Source: Desulfosporosinus sp. (GTDB lineage: Bacteria > Bacillota > Desulfitobacteriia > Desulfitobacteriales > Desulfitobacteriaceae). Taken from it: a stretch of DNA of 64,000 nt. How positions within the stretch are numbered: position 1 is the stretch's first letter; every line of letters starts with the position of its first letter. Positions 17,287-25,883 of this stretch are shown piece by piece. The translations under genes were made by a program, and so were the position numbers. The DNA lies in the NCBI GenBank assembly GCA_003513495.1, contig DOPM01000028.1:1-64000 (forward strand), in the 5' to 3' direction. The notes below the pieces were generated by a model that did not search any database, was not told the origin of the DNA, and saw only the letters and a list, made by a program, of their open reading frames with translations.

Positions 17287-17958
17287 CTATGTCCCCATTC
17301 GGAAAAGCATAATGAGAGCTTTAACAACGTCATGAACATTAAGACTTTCGGGACTAGTTTGGTTATACCACTTTCGTACAGTTTCAATAAGTAAAAGCGG
17401 AAGGGCCTTTCCATCGATTAAGTGATAATGTTCCAAATAGCCTTCTTTCAAGTATTCCCACCTTTTATCGTTTCCTGGATTCAGATACTCAGAGACATCA
17501 AGAAGTTTAGCTCTACCCTCTTGGAGTAGGATATTCTTTAAATGAATATCCCTTGGGTTTAGTCCTTTGCTTTGCCCATAGTTAATGGCCTCATCGACAT
17601 CTAGAATGATTTGTTTCGGTATATGAATCCCCTTTAAAAGACAATCATAGAGTGTTATTCCTTCTTCAAAACTCATCACAAGATAATTCAATCCTCTACC
17701 ATAATACACAGGAAAATACTCCGAAGGACCTAGCTTTCTATAAACCTCAATCTCATTTTCTAACTTCCCTAACTTATCATCACTGAATACTTTGAAAGCA
17801 TATTTCGGAGCATCCGAAAAACGAAATACAGCTGCGTCCGTCCCAACACCAATACACTCTAGTTTTTTGTAATGCCCCTTTACAATAACAAGCTCATTTT
17901 CCCCTTTAGATGAGACTCGTAATTGATTTAGTTCTTTCTCAATAATATCCCATTCCAT
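17287..17958 (-). CDS. small Ser/Thr-kinase-like protein (YrzF/YbdM type)
   Basis: 223 residues. IGVGTDAAVFRF is a glycine loop, YAFKVF has the ATP-binding Lys, NEIEVYRKL the helix-C Glu, GLNPRDIHLKNILL the catalytic loop with Asp and Asn, and KLLDVSEY a D-V-S version of the DFG Asp. The kinase core is compact, as in Bacillus YrzF and YbdM. It would phosphorylate a protein or small molecule in the cytoplasm; target unknown. Single gene. Confidence 0.8.
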   Translation of the reverse strand: MEWDIIEKELNQLRVSSKGENELVIVKGHYKKLECIGVGTDAAVFRFSDAPKYAFKVFSDDKLGKLENEIEVYRKLGPSEYFPVYYGRGLNYLVMSFEEGITLYDCLLKGIHIPKQIILDVDEAINYGQSKGLNPRDIHLKNILLQEGRAKLLDVSEYLNPGNDKRWEYLKEGYLEHYHLIDGKALPLLLIETVRKWYNQTSPESLNVHDVVKALIMLFRMGT

Positions 17959-18078
17959 TTAGATTTCACCCTCTGTTACGTTGCTCCTACTTTCACAAAC
18001 CGTAGCATTTGAGATTGGTACAGCAAACATCGCAAATCCTGCCATCATAAATGTACCCTAGTCAAAGGCAAAAGTCTA

Positions 18079-18110
18079 GCCAATAATCATTGACATCAAT
18101 AATTATTGGC
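18079..18110 (-). terminator. hairpin after the pro operon
   Basis: GCCAATAATCATTG pairs with CAATAATTATTGGC with one mismatch. It lies 31 bases past the proA stop on the minus strand; the T-tract is only CTTTTG some bases later, so termination may be partial. Confidence 0.6.
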
Positions 18111-18140
18111 CTATCATTAATTTCCTTACGATTATCTTAA

Positions 18141-19391
18141 TTATTTAACGATTTGTCCATCTCCATAAATCATGTACTTAATCGTCGTTAACTCTTTCAG
18201 ACCCATTGGTCCACGTGCATGTAACTTCTGAGTGCTTATTCCGATCTCCGCGCCAAAGCCGAATCGTCCTCCATCTGTGAAACGCGTAGAAGCATTTACA
18301 TAAACTGCTGCAGCATCAATTTCTCTTAAAAATCGTTGAGCTTTTGAATAATTTTCGGTGATAATTGTCTCAGAATGCTTTGTTGAATATTGGTAGATAT
18401 GATCCAGCGCCCCATCCAGACCGGACACAACTTTTACGCTTAGAATGAGGTCAAGGTGTTCCGAAACCCAGTCCTCCTCAGTGGCAGGAAGTGCATATGG
18501 CAACAGCTTACATGTTTTTGGACATCCTTTAAGTTCTACCTGATGTTTCTTAAGCTCTTCCCCAATCAGAGGCAGGAATTCTTCAGAAATCCCTTCATCT
18601 ACAAGCATAGTTTCTAGGGCATTACAGACTCCTGGATTTTGAGTCTTTGCATTTATTATAATGGGTAGGGCCTTTTTGTAATCTGCGTCTCGATCAACAA
18701 AGGCATGACACATCCCTGTACCAGTCTCAATAACTGGAACTGTAGCATTCTGTACAACGGTTTGAATCAGCCCAGCCCCCCCTCTGGGAATAATGACATT
18801 CACATAATCATTTAAACGCATCAATTGCTGAACCCATTCCCGACTAGTCTCAGTAATCAGTTGAATACATCCTGAGGGCAGCCCACTCTTCTCAGCGGCT
18901 TCAGCTATGACTCTAGACAAGACTCTATTACTCTCTAGGGCTTCGGATCCACCCCTAAGGATTACAACATTACCAGACTTCAAACATAGAGCAGCCGCAT
19001 CAACGGTCACATTGGGTCTTGCTTCATAAATCATGGCCACAACTCCTAAGGGAACACGAGTTTGTTGGATACGCAATCCATTCGGCCGCGTCCACGCTTC
19101 TCCTTCACCAACAGGGTCTCTTAAAGCTACAACGTCTTTAAGGGATTGACTAATTTGAGCAATGCTCGCCGAGGTCAATTTCAAACGATTTACCAGACTC
19201 TTTTTAAGACCCTTTTCTTCGGCTGCCTTAACATCTAAACTATTAGCCTCTAGAATCTCTACTTCATTTTTCAAGAGCGCTTCTGCCATTGCGATTAACG
19301 CATTATTTTTAGACTCAGTACTAGCAAAAGCAAGCTGACGAGCCGCTTGTTTAGCTCTACGCCCAATCTCAATTAATTCCGGGTGAAACAT
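18141..19391 (-). CDS. proA: gamma-glutamyl phosphate reductase
   Basis: 416 residues, full length. It reduces L-glutamyl-5-phosphate with NADPH to glutamate semialdehyde, the second step of proline synthesis. The aldehyde-dehydrogenase-like active-site Cys lies in TQNPGVCNALETML, and EARPNVTVDAAALCLKSGN and RFTDGGRFGFGAEIGIST are family blocks. GGGAGG precedes the ATG. It is the last gene of proC-proB-proA, 60 bases after proB. Confidence 0.97.
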   Translation of the reverse strand: MFHPELIEIGRRAKQAARQLAFASTESKNNALIAMAEALLKNEVEILEANSLDVKAAEEKGLKKSLVNRLKLTSASIAQISQSLKDVVALRDPVGEGEAWTRPNGLRIQQTRVPLGVVAMIYEARPNVTVDAAALCLKSGNVVILRGGSEALESNRVLSRVIAEAAEKSGLPSGCIQLITETSREWVQQLMRLNDYVNVIIPRGGAGLIQTVVQNATVPVIETGTGMCHAFVDRDADYKKALPIIINAKTQNPGVCNALETMLVDEGISEEFLPLIGEELKKHQVELKGCPKTCKLLPYALPATEEDWVSEHLDLILSVKVVSGLDGALDHIYQYSTKHSETIITENYSKAQRFLREIDAAAVYVNASTRFTDGGRFGFGAEIGISTQKLHARGPMGLKELTTIKYMIYGDGQIVK

Positions 19392-19451
19392 GTGATTTAC
19401 CTCCCACCGTTAGACATTTGATAGTTTGTAATCATTGTGTGATCCCCTAGA

Positions 19452-20573
19452 TCATACATCTACCATTAGTGTCATATTATCTCGATGCACCACTTCTTCA
19501 CCGTCAAAGTCTGAAAAGAGTTGATGTAATTTCTGAGAATGAAGCCCTTTCACAGTCTGTACTTCATCCCGGCTCAATTCTACGACCCCTCTGGCTATCT
19601 CTTCACCTTGGGTGTTTATAATCCGTACGATTTCTTTGCGTTCCCAAGTCCCCTCTACAGATATGATTCCCTTCGCAAGCAGACTCTTACCTTCTTCCAC
19701 AAGGGCCTTGGCTGCACCATCATCGACCTGGATACTGCCTTCGGATAATCCAGCATAGGCAATCCAGCGTTTCCTACCTGCCAGACGATGCTTAACCGGC
19801 TGAAAATAGGTTCCTTCAGGACTTTGGCCCTTAGTCAAGACAAAGAGTTCCTGGAGTCGTGTAAAATTCAAAAGCAACATACCAATCCCAAATCGCGTGG
19901 CAATCTTGGCGGCTCTCAGTTTTGTTACCATCCCTCCAGTCCCTAATAGGCTTCCTGCCCCGCTCGCCATGCTCTCGACTGCTGATACCTCGGGCACTTC
20001 TTTGATTAGCCGAGCAGCATGATCCTTTTTCGGATTAGCTGTATACAAACCATCGACATCTGTTAGAATGACTAATAAATCAGCTCCGACTAATCCTGCC
20101 ACTAAGGCTGATAGAGTATCATTATCCCCAAAACAAAGCTCATCCACTGCAACAGTATCGTTTTCATTAATGATTGGTACTACCTGCAGGCGCAGTAACT
20201 TCTCCAGTGTATTTTGAGCGTTTCTATAATGTGATGCTTGAGCTAAATCTATGCGAGATAATAAAACTTGAGCCCCTACAATTCCATGCCTTTCAAGATT
20301 TCGAGTGTACATCTCTATGAGAACCCCTTGTCCAACTGCTGAAACGGCTTGTTTACCCGCCAAATCTCTTGGTCGCGTGTTTAGCTTCAGCTGGCCCATT
20401 CCAGCAGCCACCGCACCTGAAGTAACTACGATACACTCCACACCCTTTTTCTTTAAGGCTGAAATGACCGAAACAATCTCTCGGATGGCATGCTCATCTA
20501 AGCCACCTTGGGGATGGTTCAGGCTGCTACTCCCTATCTTCAAGACAACCCTCCGAACCTCTGGTAATGTCAC
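19452..20573 (-). CDS. proB: glutamate 5-kinase with PUA domain
   Basis: 373 residues from GTG 20573, which overlaps the proC stop by one base (TAGTG) and has GGAAGGAG upstream. The amino-acid kinase domain (1-260) shows VVLKIGSSSL, VTSGAVAAGM and FGDNDTLSALVAGLVGADLL; the PUA domain (about 280-365) begins W-I-A-Y-A-G and is typical of bacterial ProB. It phosphorylates glutamate as the first, proline-inhibited step of proline synthesis. Overlap with proC means coupled translation. Confidence 0.96.
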   Translation of the reverse strand: MTLPEVRRVVLKIGSSSLNHPQGGLDEHAIREIVSVISALKKKGVECIVVTSGAVAAGMGQLKLNTRPRDLAGKQAVSAVGQGVLIEMYTRNLERHGIVGAQVLLSRIDLAQASHYRNAQNTLEKLLRLQVVPIINENDTVAVDELCFGDNDTLSALVAGLVGADLLVILTDVDGLYTANPKKDHAARLIKEVPEVSAVESMASGAGSLLGTGGMVTKLRAAKIATRFGIGMLLLNFTRLQELFVLTKGQSPEGTYFQPVKHRLAGRKRWIAYAGLSEGSIQVDDGAAKALVEEGKSLLAKGIISVEGTWERKEIVRIINTQGEEIARGVVELSRDEVQTVKGLHSQKLHQLFSDFDGEEVVHRDNMTLMVDV

Positions 20574-21379
20574 TACGAATACTCTCCTTCCAAGTCTTCC
20601 GCACGCCGACAACAAGCCTTAACAGCGGTCAGCACAGTAGAAGATAATTTTTCATCCATAAATACATTTATTGCTGCGTAGGTTGTTCCATTTGGAGAGG
20701 TCACTTCCTCCCGGAGTCTCCCAGGTGATTTATCGCTTTCGGCAATCATTTTTCCCGAGCCAATTAAGGTTTCTAGTACTAAAATTTCTGCTTCCTCTTC
20801 ACTAAGCCCTAATTCTACACCTGCTTTGATTAAACTCTCAGCAAATAGATAAAAATACGCTGGTCCACTCCCACTGATTGCTGTTAAAGCATTGATGTTT
20901 TTTTCTGGTACCCACATAATCCGGCCTGTGGCCGAAAAAATTTTTTCTCCTGCCTCTGCCTGTTCTGCTGTGACATTATTCCCCCGCACCAATCCAGTCA
21001 TGGAATGCAATACAGCAGTTGACGTATTCGGCATCGCTCGGATAACAGCAACCCCAGGTAGGTATTTATAAAAGACCTTTAACGGGACACCCGCTGCCAC
21101 ACTAATAATCAGCTTATCTCGCAATGGATAATCCATTAAGTCTTTAAGAACCGCTTGAACATCCTTTGGCTTCACCGCAATAATCAAAACACTGGAATTT
21201 TCGACAAGCTCCTTCAATGATGAAGCCATAACATTATATCTATCGACTAACCCTTGAAGACGACCTTGATTCTTAAGGTTAGTCACTCTAATCTTAAGCG
21301 TACTATTTGTCTTCTTAAGACCGCTAATCATAGCCTCCGCAATATTTCCCCCACCTATAAAGCCAATAGACTGAGTCAT
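20573..21379 (-). CDS. proC: pyrroline-5-carboxylate reductase
   Basis: 268 residues. IGFIGGGNIAEAMISGL is the NADPH-binding loop, AVKPKDVQAVL and RAMPNTSTAV are family blocks, and AISGSGPAYFYLFAESL with TLIGSGKMI is the C-terminal signature. It performs the last step of proline synthesis. First gene of proCBA, expressed behind the T-box leader 263 bases upstream; a repeat element fills part of the gap. Confidence 0.97.
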   Translation of the reverse strand: MTQSIGFIGGGNIAEAMISGLKKTNSTLKIRVTNLKNQGRLQGLVDRYNVMASSLKELVENSSVLIIAVKPKDVQAVLKDLMDYPLRDKLIISVAAGVPLKVFYKYLPGVAVIRAMPNTSTAVLHSMTGLVRGNNVTAEQAEAGEKIFSATGRIMWVPEKNINALTAISGSGPAYFYLFAESLIKAGVELGLSEEEAEILVLETLIGSGKMIAESDKSPGRLREEVTSPNGTTYAAINVFMDEKLSSTVLTAVKACCRRAEDLEGEYS

Positions 21380-21480
21380 TCTTTACATCCTTTCATACCC
21401 TTAAATCTGTATTAACTTTACATTAATAGCATGCCTATCCAACGAGCCAGTAAACCCTACTTGTGTGCTTTATGAACAAA

Positions 21481-21635
21481 CAATGTCGCCCTACTTTAAA
21501 AGATGAACTGCAGCAAGTCCCATCGTTCCCCCCCGTTGCCAGCCCCGGTCGCAGAAACAGGGATGTGTCGAGCAAGGATGGCATAGGGCGGTGCGGAACG
21601 GGAACGTGTGTGAACGTGCAATGTCCCCTTACTTT
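21481..21635. repeat. REP/MITE-like element inside the proC leader
   Basis: The ends carry a near-identical direct repeat, CAATGTCGCCCTACTTT (21481-21497) and CAATGTCCCCTTACTTT (21619-21635), 15 of 17 bases. In between are GC-rich short inverted and repeated blocks (ACAGGGATGT, GGATGGCATAGGGCGGTGC, AACGTGTGTGAACGT) unlike the AT-rich surroundings. This looks like a small repeat element of the REP type that settled between the T-box terminator and proC. Confidence 0.5.
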
Positions 21636-21641
21636 CAGATT

Positions 21642-21895
21642 AAAAAAAGACCCCTTTCATCCTTATCAAGGACGAAAGAAGCCTTCCGCGGTACCACCTT
21701 TATTGCCAATGCCAACTTAATGCTGCCAGATTGATCCAACAAACTTCCATTAACGGTGGAAACCGTCCGATTCTTCATCAGCGCATCACGACTGGGTTTC
21801 TGATACAGCAGGTGGAAAAACTCTCAGCGATTGCTTTTCTCTCTGAACACCAACATCTATCATACTGGGTCGATCTCATGCTTTCTCCATTATTG
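21642..21895 (-). promoter_or_regulatory. T-box leader (probably proline-specific) with terminator
   Basis: On the minus strand GGTGGTACCGCGGA (21685-21698) is the diagnostic T-box sequence that captures the 3' end of uncharged tRNA. It is followed by a terminator, CTTTCGTCCTT/AAGGATGAAAG then TTTTTTT (21642-21678). Upstream, stem I includes a CAGAGAG-type bulge region and GAAACCCAG, in which CCC or CCA could be the proline specifier. Uncharged tRNA-Pro would stabilise the antiterminator and switch on proCBA. The specifier assignment is a reading by eye. Confidence 0.88.
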
Positions 21896-21904
21896 ATTTA
21901 CTAT

Positions 21905-21933
21905 ACTTTATCTCACTTATCCATAAATTTCAA
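21905..21933 (-). promoter_or_regulatory. promoter of the T-box/proCBA transcript
   Basis: Minus strand TTGAAA (21928-21933), a 17-base spacer and TAAAGT (21905-21910), placed just upstream of the T-box leader. Confidence 0.5.
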
Positions 21934-21980
21934 GTACTATCTTTGGAAACCTTTTGAATTAGTGAATTAATAATCCATAC

Positions 21981-22000
21981 GGGCAATTCATGAATTGCCC
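21981..22000 (-). terminator. palindrome after leuB
   Basis: A perfect 20-bp palindrome of arms GGGCAATTCA/TGAATTGCCC ten bases past the leuB stop. The following minus-strand sequence is only mildly T-rich (GTATGGATTATTAATT), so it is probably a terminator or 3' stabiliser of the ilv-leu operon. Confidence 0.5.
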
Positions 22001-22009
22001 CTAAACCCT

Positions 22010-23071
22010 CTATTTAAGTGCCTCTACTACAGCATTACCCATTTCTCTAGTTCCCAGTATTTTATCCCCTGGTTTAGCTAAATCAGGTGTCCGATATCCC
22101 TCTTGCAAGACCTGTTCTACCGCTCGCTCGATCATCTGAGCCTCATCTTCTAATCCAAAGGAATAACGTAGCATTAGGGCTCCTGAGAGAATAGTTGCTA
22201 AGGGGTTAGCAACATTCTTACCAGCAATATCCGGTGCCGATCCATGAGCTGGTTCGTAGAGTCCCTTACTTCCATTTAAGCTTGCCGAGGAGATCATTCC
22301 GATGGACCCCATTAGCATAGAGGCCAAATCCGTAAGGATATCCCCAAACATATTTTCTGTAACGATTACATCAAACTGTTCGGGCCAACGCACCAGTTGC
22401 ATTGCTGCATTATCCACATACATATGGGTTAATTCGACCTCTGGATATTTCTTAGCAATATCAAGTGTGATCTCTCTCCAAAAACGTGAGGATTCTAGGA
22501 CATTTGCTTTATCCACGGAACAAAGTTTACCACGTCGTTTAGCCGCCATCTGGAAACCGAGGTCTACAATGCGCTGGATTTCCTCCTCAGTATAAACTAA
22601 CGTATCAAAGGCACTTTTAGGATTTGACCCTCTTCCTTTCTCACCGAAGTATAGTCCACCTGTCAGTTCGCGCAGAACGACTAGATCTACATTCTTAACT
22701 ACTTCGGTACGAAGAGTAGAAGCCTCTACTAACATCGGGAGCATTTTAACGGGGCGGATATTGGCAAACAAACCTAGGGCCTTACGAATCGCCAATAGTC
22801 CCCCCAACTCTGGACGTTGTGGAGCTGGAAGTGTGTCCCACTTAGGACCTCCCACAGAACCTAATAAAATTGCATCTGCTGCCTGCGCTGCCGCTAATGT
22901 TGCATCAGGTAAAGCCTTGCCGACTTCATCAATTGCAGCTCCACCAATCAGCCCATATTCAAAATTCAGACTGGTTGAATGACCTTGTAACACTGCTTGT
23001 AATACCTTTACCGCTTCAGGGGTTATCTCTAACCCAATTCCATCTCCAGGGAGAACTAGAACGTTTGGCAT
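22010..23071 (-). CDS. leuB: 3-isopropylmalate dehydrogenase
   Basis: 353 residues. VLPGDGIGLEITPEAVKVL is the start block, VRELTGGLYFGEKG and NMFGDILTDLASMLMGSIGM hold the Mg- and NAD-binding signatures of isopropylmalate/isocitrate dehydrogenases. It oxidises 3-isopropylmalate in leucine synthesis. Its ATG overlaps the stop of a 19-codon LeuD-like tail (TAATG) and has GAGGAGG upstream, so the original leuD-leuB coupling site seems preserved although leuC and most of leuD are absent. Confidence 0.97.
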   Translation of the reverse strand: MPNVLVLPGDGIGLEITPEAVKVLQAVLQGHSTSLNFEYGLIGGAAIDEVGKALPDATLAAAQAADAILLGSVGGPKWDTLPAPQRPELGGLLAIRKALGLFANIRPVKMLPMLVEASTLRTEVVKNVDLVVLRELTGGLYFGEKGRGSNPKSAFDTLVYTEEEIQRIVDLGFQMAAKRRGKLCSVDKANVLESSRFWREITLDIAKKYPEVELTHMYVDNAAMQLVRWPEQFDVIVTENMFGDILTDLASMLMGSIGMISSASLNGSKGLYEPAHGSAPDIAGKNVANPLATILSGALMLRYSFGLEDEAQMIERAVEQVLQEGYRTPDLAKPGDKILGTREMGNAVVEALK

Positions 23072-23130
23072 TATTTTTCCTCCTCTAAACCTAGTGGGAT
23101 AAGTCCACCACCACGAATCAATTCCTGCAT
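23071..23130 (-). pseudogene. LeuD C-terminal remnant between leuA and leuB
   Basis: An open frame of 19 codons starts directly after the leuA stop (TGA-ATG) and reads MQELIRGGGLIPLGLEEEK, ending in a TAA that overlaps the leuB start. The I-x-x-G-G-L-I/V pattern near the very C-terminus is characteristic of the small subunit of isopropylmalate isomerase of the LeuD2 type. Together with its position exactly where leuD normally ends before leuB, it is best read as the tail of a leuD gene left after deletion of leuC and most of leuD. It could still be translated as a peptide. Confidence 0.55.
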
Positions 23131-24663
23131 TCAGCTCTCGTCATTCGCTCTAATTTGGATCCATCCTCGTGAAAAGGCGCGATTTACGGCTTGAAGATAA
23201 CCTCGTACACTAGCTTCAATAATATCCGTACTTACCCCGCGTCCAGCAACCAAATTTTCTCCAAATTTTACAGTTACCGTAACTTCCCCTTGTGCATCTT
23301 CTCCACCATCAAGAGCTTGCAAGGAATAGTGACTTAGTTTACCCTGGGTCCCCAAGACCTTATCAATGGCTTTAAACGCCGCATCAACCGGTCCATCCCC
23401 ACATGCAGCATCTGCTAATCGCTGCCCTTGATAAAGTAGACCCACTGTTGACGTGGGAACTAAATGGGTTCCACTTGAGACTTGTAAATAATCTAAGGTT
23501 ATCTGATCTGCTTTCTCCCTTTGCTCATCTACTAAGGAGAATAAATCAGCTGTCGTTACTTCTCGTTTACGATCAGCCAGTAATTTAAAGCGAGAAAACA
23601 GCTCTTCAAATTGACTCTCTTCTAGATCCAGCCCTAGGTCCTTTAGACGTTGCTGAACAGCATGTCGCCCCGAATGTTTACCTAGGACAATAGATTCCAC
23701 ATCCACCCCGATAACGCTTGGTGACATAATTTCATACGTGGATCGTTCTTTAAGCATACCATCTTGGTGTATACCTGATTCATGAGCAAAAGCGTTCTTA
23801 CCCACGATGGCCTTGTTATGCTGAATCATCATACCTGTTAACCGGCTCACTAATTGACTTGTTCTGGCTATTTCCGAGGTTACAATACTTGTCTCCACAT
23901 CAAATTGATCCTTACGGGTATGTAAAGCCATAACAAGCTCTTCTAAGGCAGCATTTCCAGCCCGTTCTCCGATCCCATTTACAGTACATTCCAACTGATG
24001 CACCCCTACCCCAACAGCGGCAAGGGAATTCGCCACCGCCAGACCTAAATCGTTATGACAGTGGACACTGACTCTGACCTTCTCTATCCCGATTGTGCGC
24101 TCCATAATTGCACGTAAAAAGGCAGAATACTCTTCGGGTGTGGCATATCCCACAGTATCAGGAATGTTGAGTACGGTTGCGCCAGCTTGGATCACTCCAG
24201 AAAAAACCTTAGCTAGAAAATCCACCTCGCTGCGTGAGGCGTCTTCAGCACTGAACTCAATGTCAGATACTTTAGACTTTGCCAAGCGTACAGCATGAAT
24301 GGCTTGATCCAAAACATCTTCAGGAGATTTCTGCAATTTATATCGCATATGAATGGGAGAGGTGGCGATAAAGGTATGAATACGCGGGGACTCTCCACCA
24401 GAAATCGCTTCCCATGCACGTTCAATATCATTGGTATTCGCCCTAGCCAAGGCGGCCACACTTACGTTTCTAACTTCCTGGGCAATCTTACGAACTCCTT
24501 CAAAGTCTCCAAGGGAGGCAATCGGAAATCCTGCTTCGAGAACATTAACTCCAAGCTTACTTAACTGATGAGCGATTTGTAATTTTTCATCTGCATTAAG
24601 AGCTACTCCAGGAGATTGCTCACCATCTCTTAGGGTTGTATCAAAGATCTCGATCCGGCGCAT
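23131..24663 (-). CDS. leuA: 2-isopropylmalate synthase
   Basis: 510 residues, full length. IFDTTLRDGEQSPGVALN and the metal ligands in SVHCHNDLGLAVANSL mark the DRE-TIM catalytic barrel; HESGIHQDGMLK and the C-terminal LeuA dimer/allosteric domain (about 390-505) follow, so leucine feedback is expected. It condenses acetyl-CoA with 2-oxoisovalerate. GGAAGT precedes the ATG. The gene's stop abuts the LeuD-like remnant in the same reading frame, so the deletion junction may lie in or near the last codons of leuA. Confidence 0.96.
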   Translation of the reverse strand: MRRIEIFDTTLRDGEQSPGVALNADEKLQIAHQLSKLGVNVLEAGFPIASLGDFEGVRKIAQEVRNVSVAALARANTNDIERAWEAISGGESPRIHTFIATSPIHMRYKLQKSPEDVLDQAIHAVRLAKSKVSDIEFSAEDASRSEVDFLAKVFSGVIQAGATVLNIPDTVGYATPEEYSAFLRAIMERTIGIEKVRVSVHCHNDLGLAVANSLAAVGVGVHQLECTVNGIGERAGNAALEELVMALHTRKDQFDVETSIVTSEIARTSQLVSRLTGMMIQHNKAIVGKNAFAHESGIHQDGMLKERSTYEIMSPSVIGVDVESIVLGKHSGRHAVQQRLKDLGLDLEESQFEELFSRFKLLADRKREVTTADLFSLVDEQREKADQITLDYLQVSSGTHLVPTSTVGLLYQGQRLADAACGDGPVDAAFKAIDKVLGTQGKLSHYSLQALDGGEDAQGEVTVTVKFGENLVAGRGVSTDIIEASVRGYLQAVNRAFSRGWIQIRANDES

Positions 24664-24746
24664 TACTCTAACTTCCTTCCGATAACATTACTGAAATAAA
24701 TTATCATTATTGCAAAGAGGCTTGAGATCTTTCTTTATCTATGGAA

Positions 24747-24781
24747 GATGACAATAGTCTCCAATGAAGACTATTGTCATC
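24747..24781 (-). promoter_or_regulatory. perfect hairpin between ilvC and leuA, no U-tract
   Basis: GATGACAATAGTCT (24747-24760) and AGACTATTGTCATC (24768-24781) form a 14-bp perfect stem with a 7-base loop. No T-run follows on the minus strand, so it is unlikely to stop transcription well. It may be an RNA processing or stability element that separates the ilv and leu parts of the message. Confidence 0.6.
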
Positions 24782-24809
24782 AAAAGCTTATCCACATAAA
24801 AACGGAAGA

Positions 24810-25808
24810 TTACTCGTGTTTTTTCAGCCAGCTCATCATTCCTCTTAATTGTTCCCCAACCTTTTCAATAGGGTGATTAGCTTCGATACGAGTCATTGCG
24901 TTAAAGGTCGGGCGATTGGCTTGGTTTTCCAGTAACCAGGCTTTTGCAAAACGACCATCTTGGATTTCTTCGAGCACACGTTTCATTTCTTTACGGGTTT
25001 CTTGGTTAACAATACGTTTACCAATGGTCATATCTCCATATTGAGCAGTATCAGATACAGAATATCTCATCCAACTCATGCCGCCTTCATACATTAAGTC
25101 AACAATGAGTTTTAGCTCATGTAAGCATTCAAAGTAAGCAATTTCCGGCTGATAGCCTGCTTCGACTAAGGTATCAAAACCAGCCTTTACGAGTTCGGAA
25201 GCTCCTCCGCAAAGGACTGCCTGTTCTCCAAATAAGTCAGTTTCAGTTTCCTCACCAAAGGTTGTTTCCAATACACCGGCTTTTGTAGATCCAATTCCTT
25301 TTGCGTAAGCTAAGGCTAATTCTTTAGCTTTTCCGGTAGCATCTTGATGAACTGCAATCAAGGCTGGTACTCCTGCGCCTTCAGTATAGGTACGACGCAC
25401 TAAATGACCTGGGCTTTTTGGAGCCACCATAAAGACATCTACATCACTTGGAGGAACGATTTGTCCGAAGTGAATATTGAATCCATGAGAAAAGACTAAG
25501 GCCTTTCCTGATGTGAGATGTTTTTTTATTTCTTCATTATAAACCTTACTTTGGGTTTCATCTGGAAGCAGAATCTGAATTACATCCGCGCGCTTAGCTG
25601 CTTCTTCTACCGTCATGACTTCAAATCCAGCTGCTTGCGCTCGTTCTGTACGAGCACTACCCGGACGAAGTCCGATTACCACGTTTAGTCCTGAATCTTT
25701 TAGGTTTTGGGCCTGAGCATGACCTTGGCTGCCATAACCCATAACTGCGATGACCTTACCTTTTAACAACTCTAAATTAGCATCTACTTCATAATACATT
25801 TTCGCCAT
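24810..25808 (-). CDS. ilvC: ketol-acid reductoisomerase
   Basis: 332 residues from ATG 25808 with GGGAG upstream; the in-frame TTG seven codons earlier overlaps that site. IAVMGYGSQGHAQAQNLKDSG is split here only by the length rule but holds the NADPH loop, VAPKSPGHLVRRTY and the Mg ligands in LFGEQAVLCGG and ECLHELKLIVDLMYEGG follow. It carries out alkyl migration and reduction in valine and isoleucine synthesis. Class I (short) type by length. Confidence 0.97.
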   Translation of the reverse strand: MAKMYYEVDANLELLKGKVIAVMGYGSQGHAQAQNLKDSGLNVVIGLRPGSARTERAQAAGFEVMTVEEAAKRADVIQILLPDETQSKVYNEEIKKHLTSGKALVFSHGFNIHFGQIVPPSDVDVFMVAPKSPGHLVRRTYTEGAGVPALIAVHQDATGKAKELALAYAKGIGSTKAGVLETTFGEETETDLFGEQAVLCGGASELVKAGFDTLVEAGYQPEIAYFECLHELKLIVDLMYEGGMSWMRYSVSDTAQYGDMTIGKRIVNQETRKEMKRVLEEIQDGRFAKAWLLENQANRPTFNAMTRIEANHPIEKVGEQLRGMMSWLKKHE

Positions 25809-25883
25809 TTTTCCATAACTCCCTTTCAACTTTAGCCTGTCTAGCAGGTCCTATTTATTATACAACATCTGACAAAATCTTTT

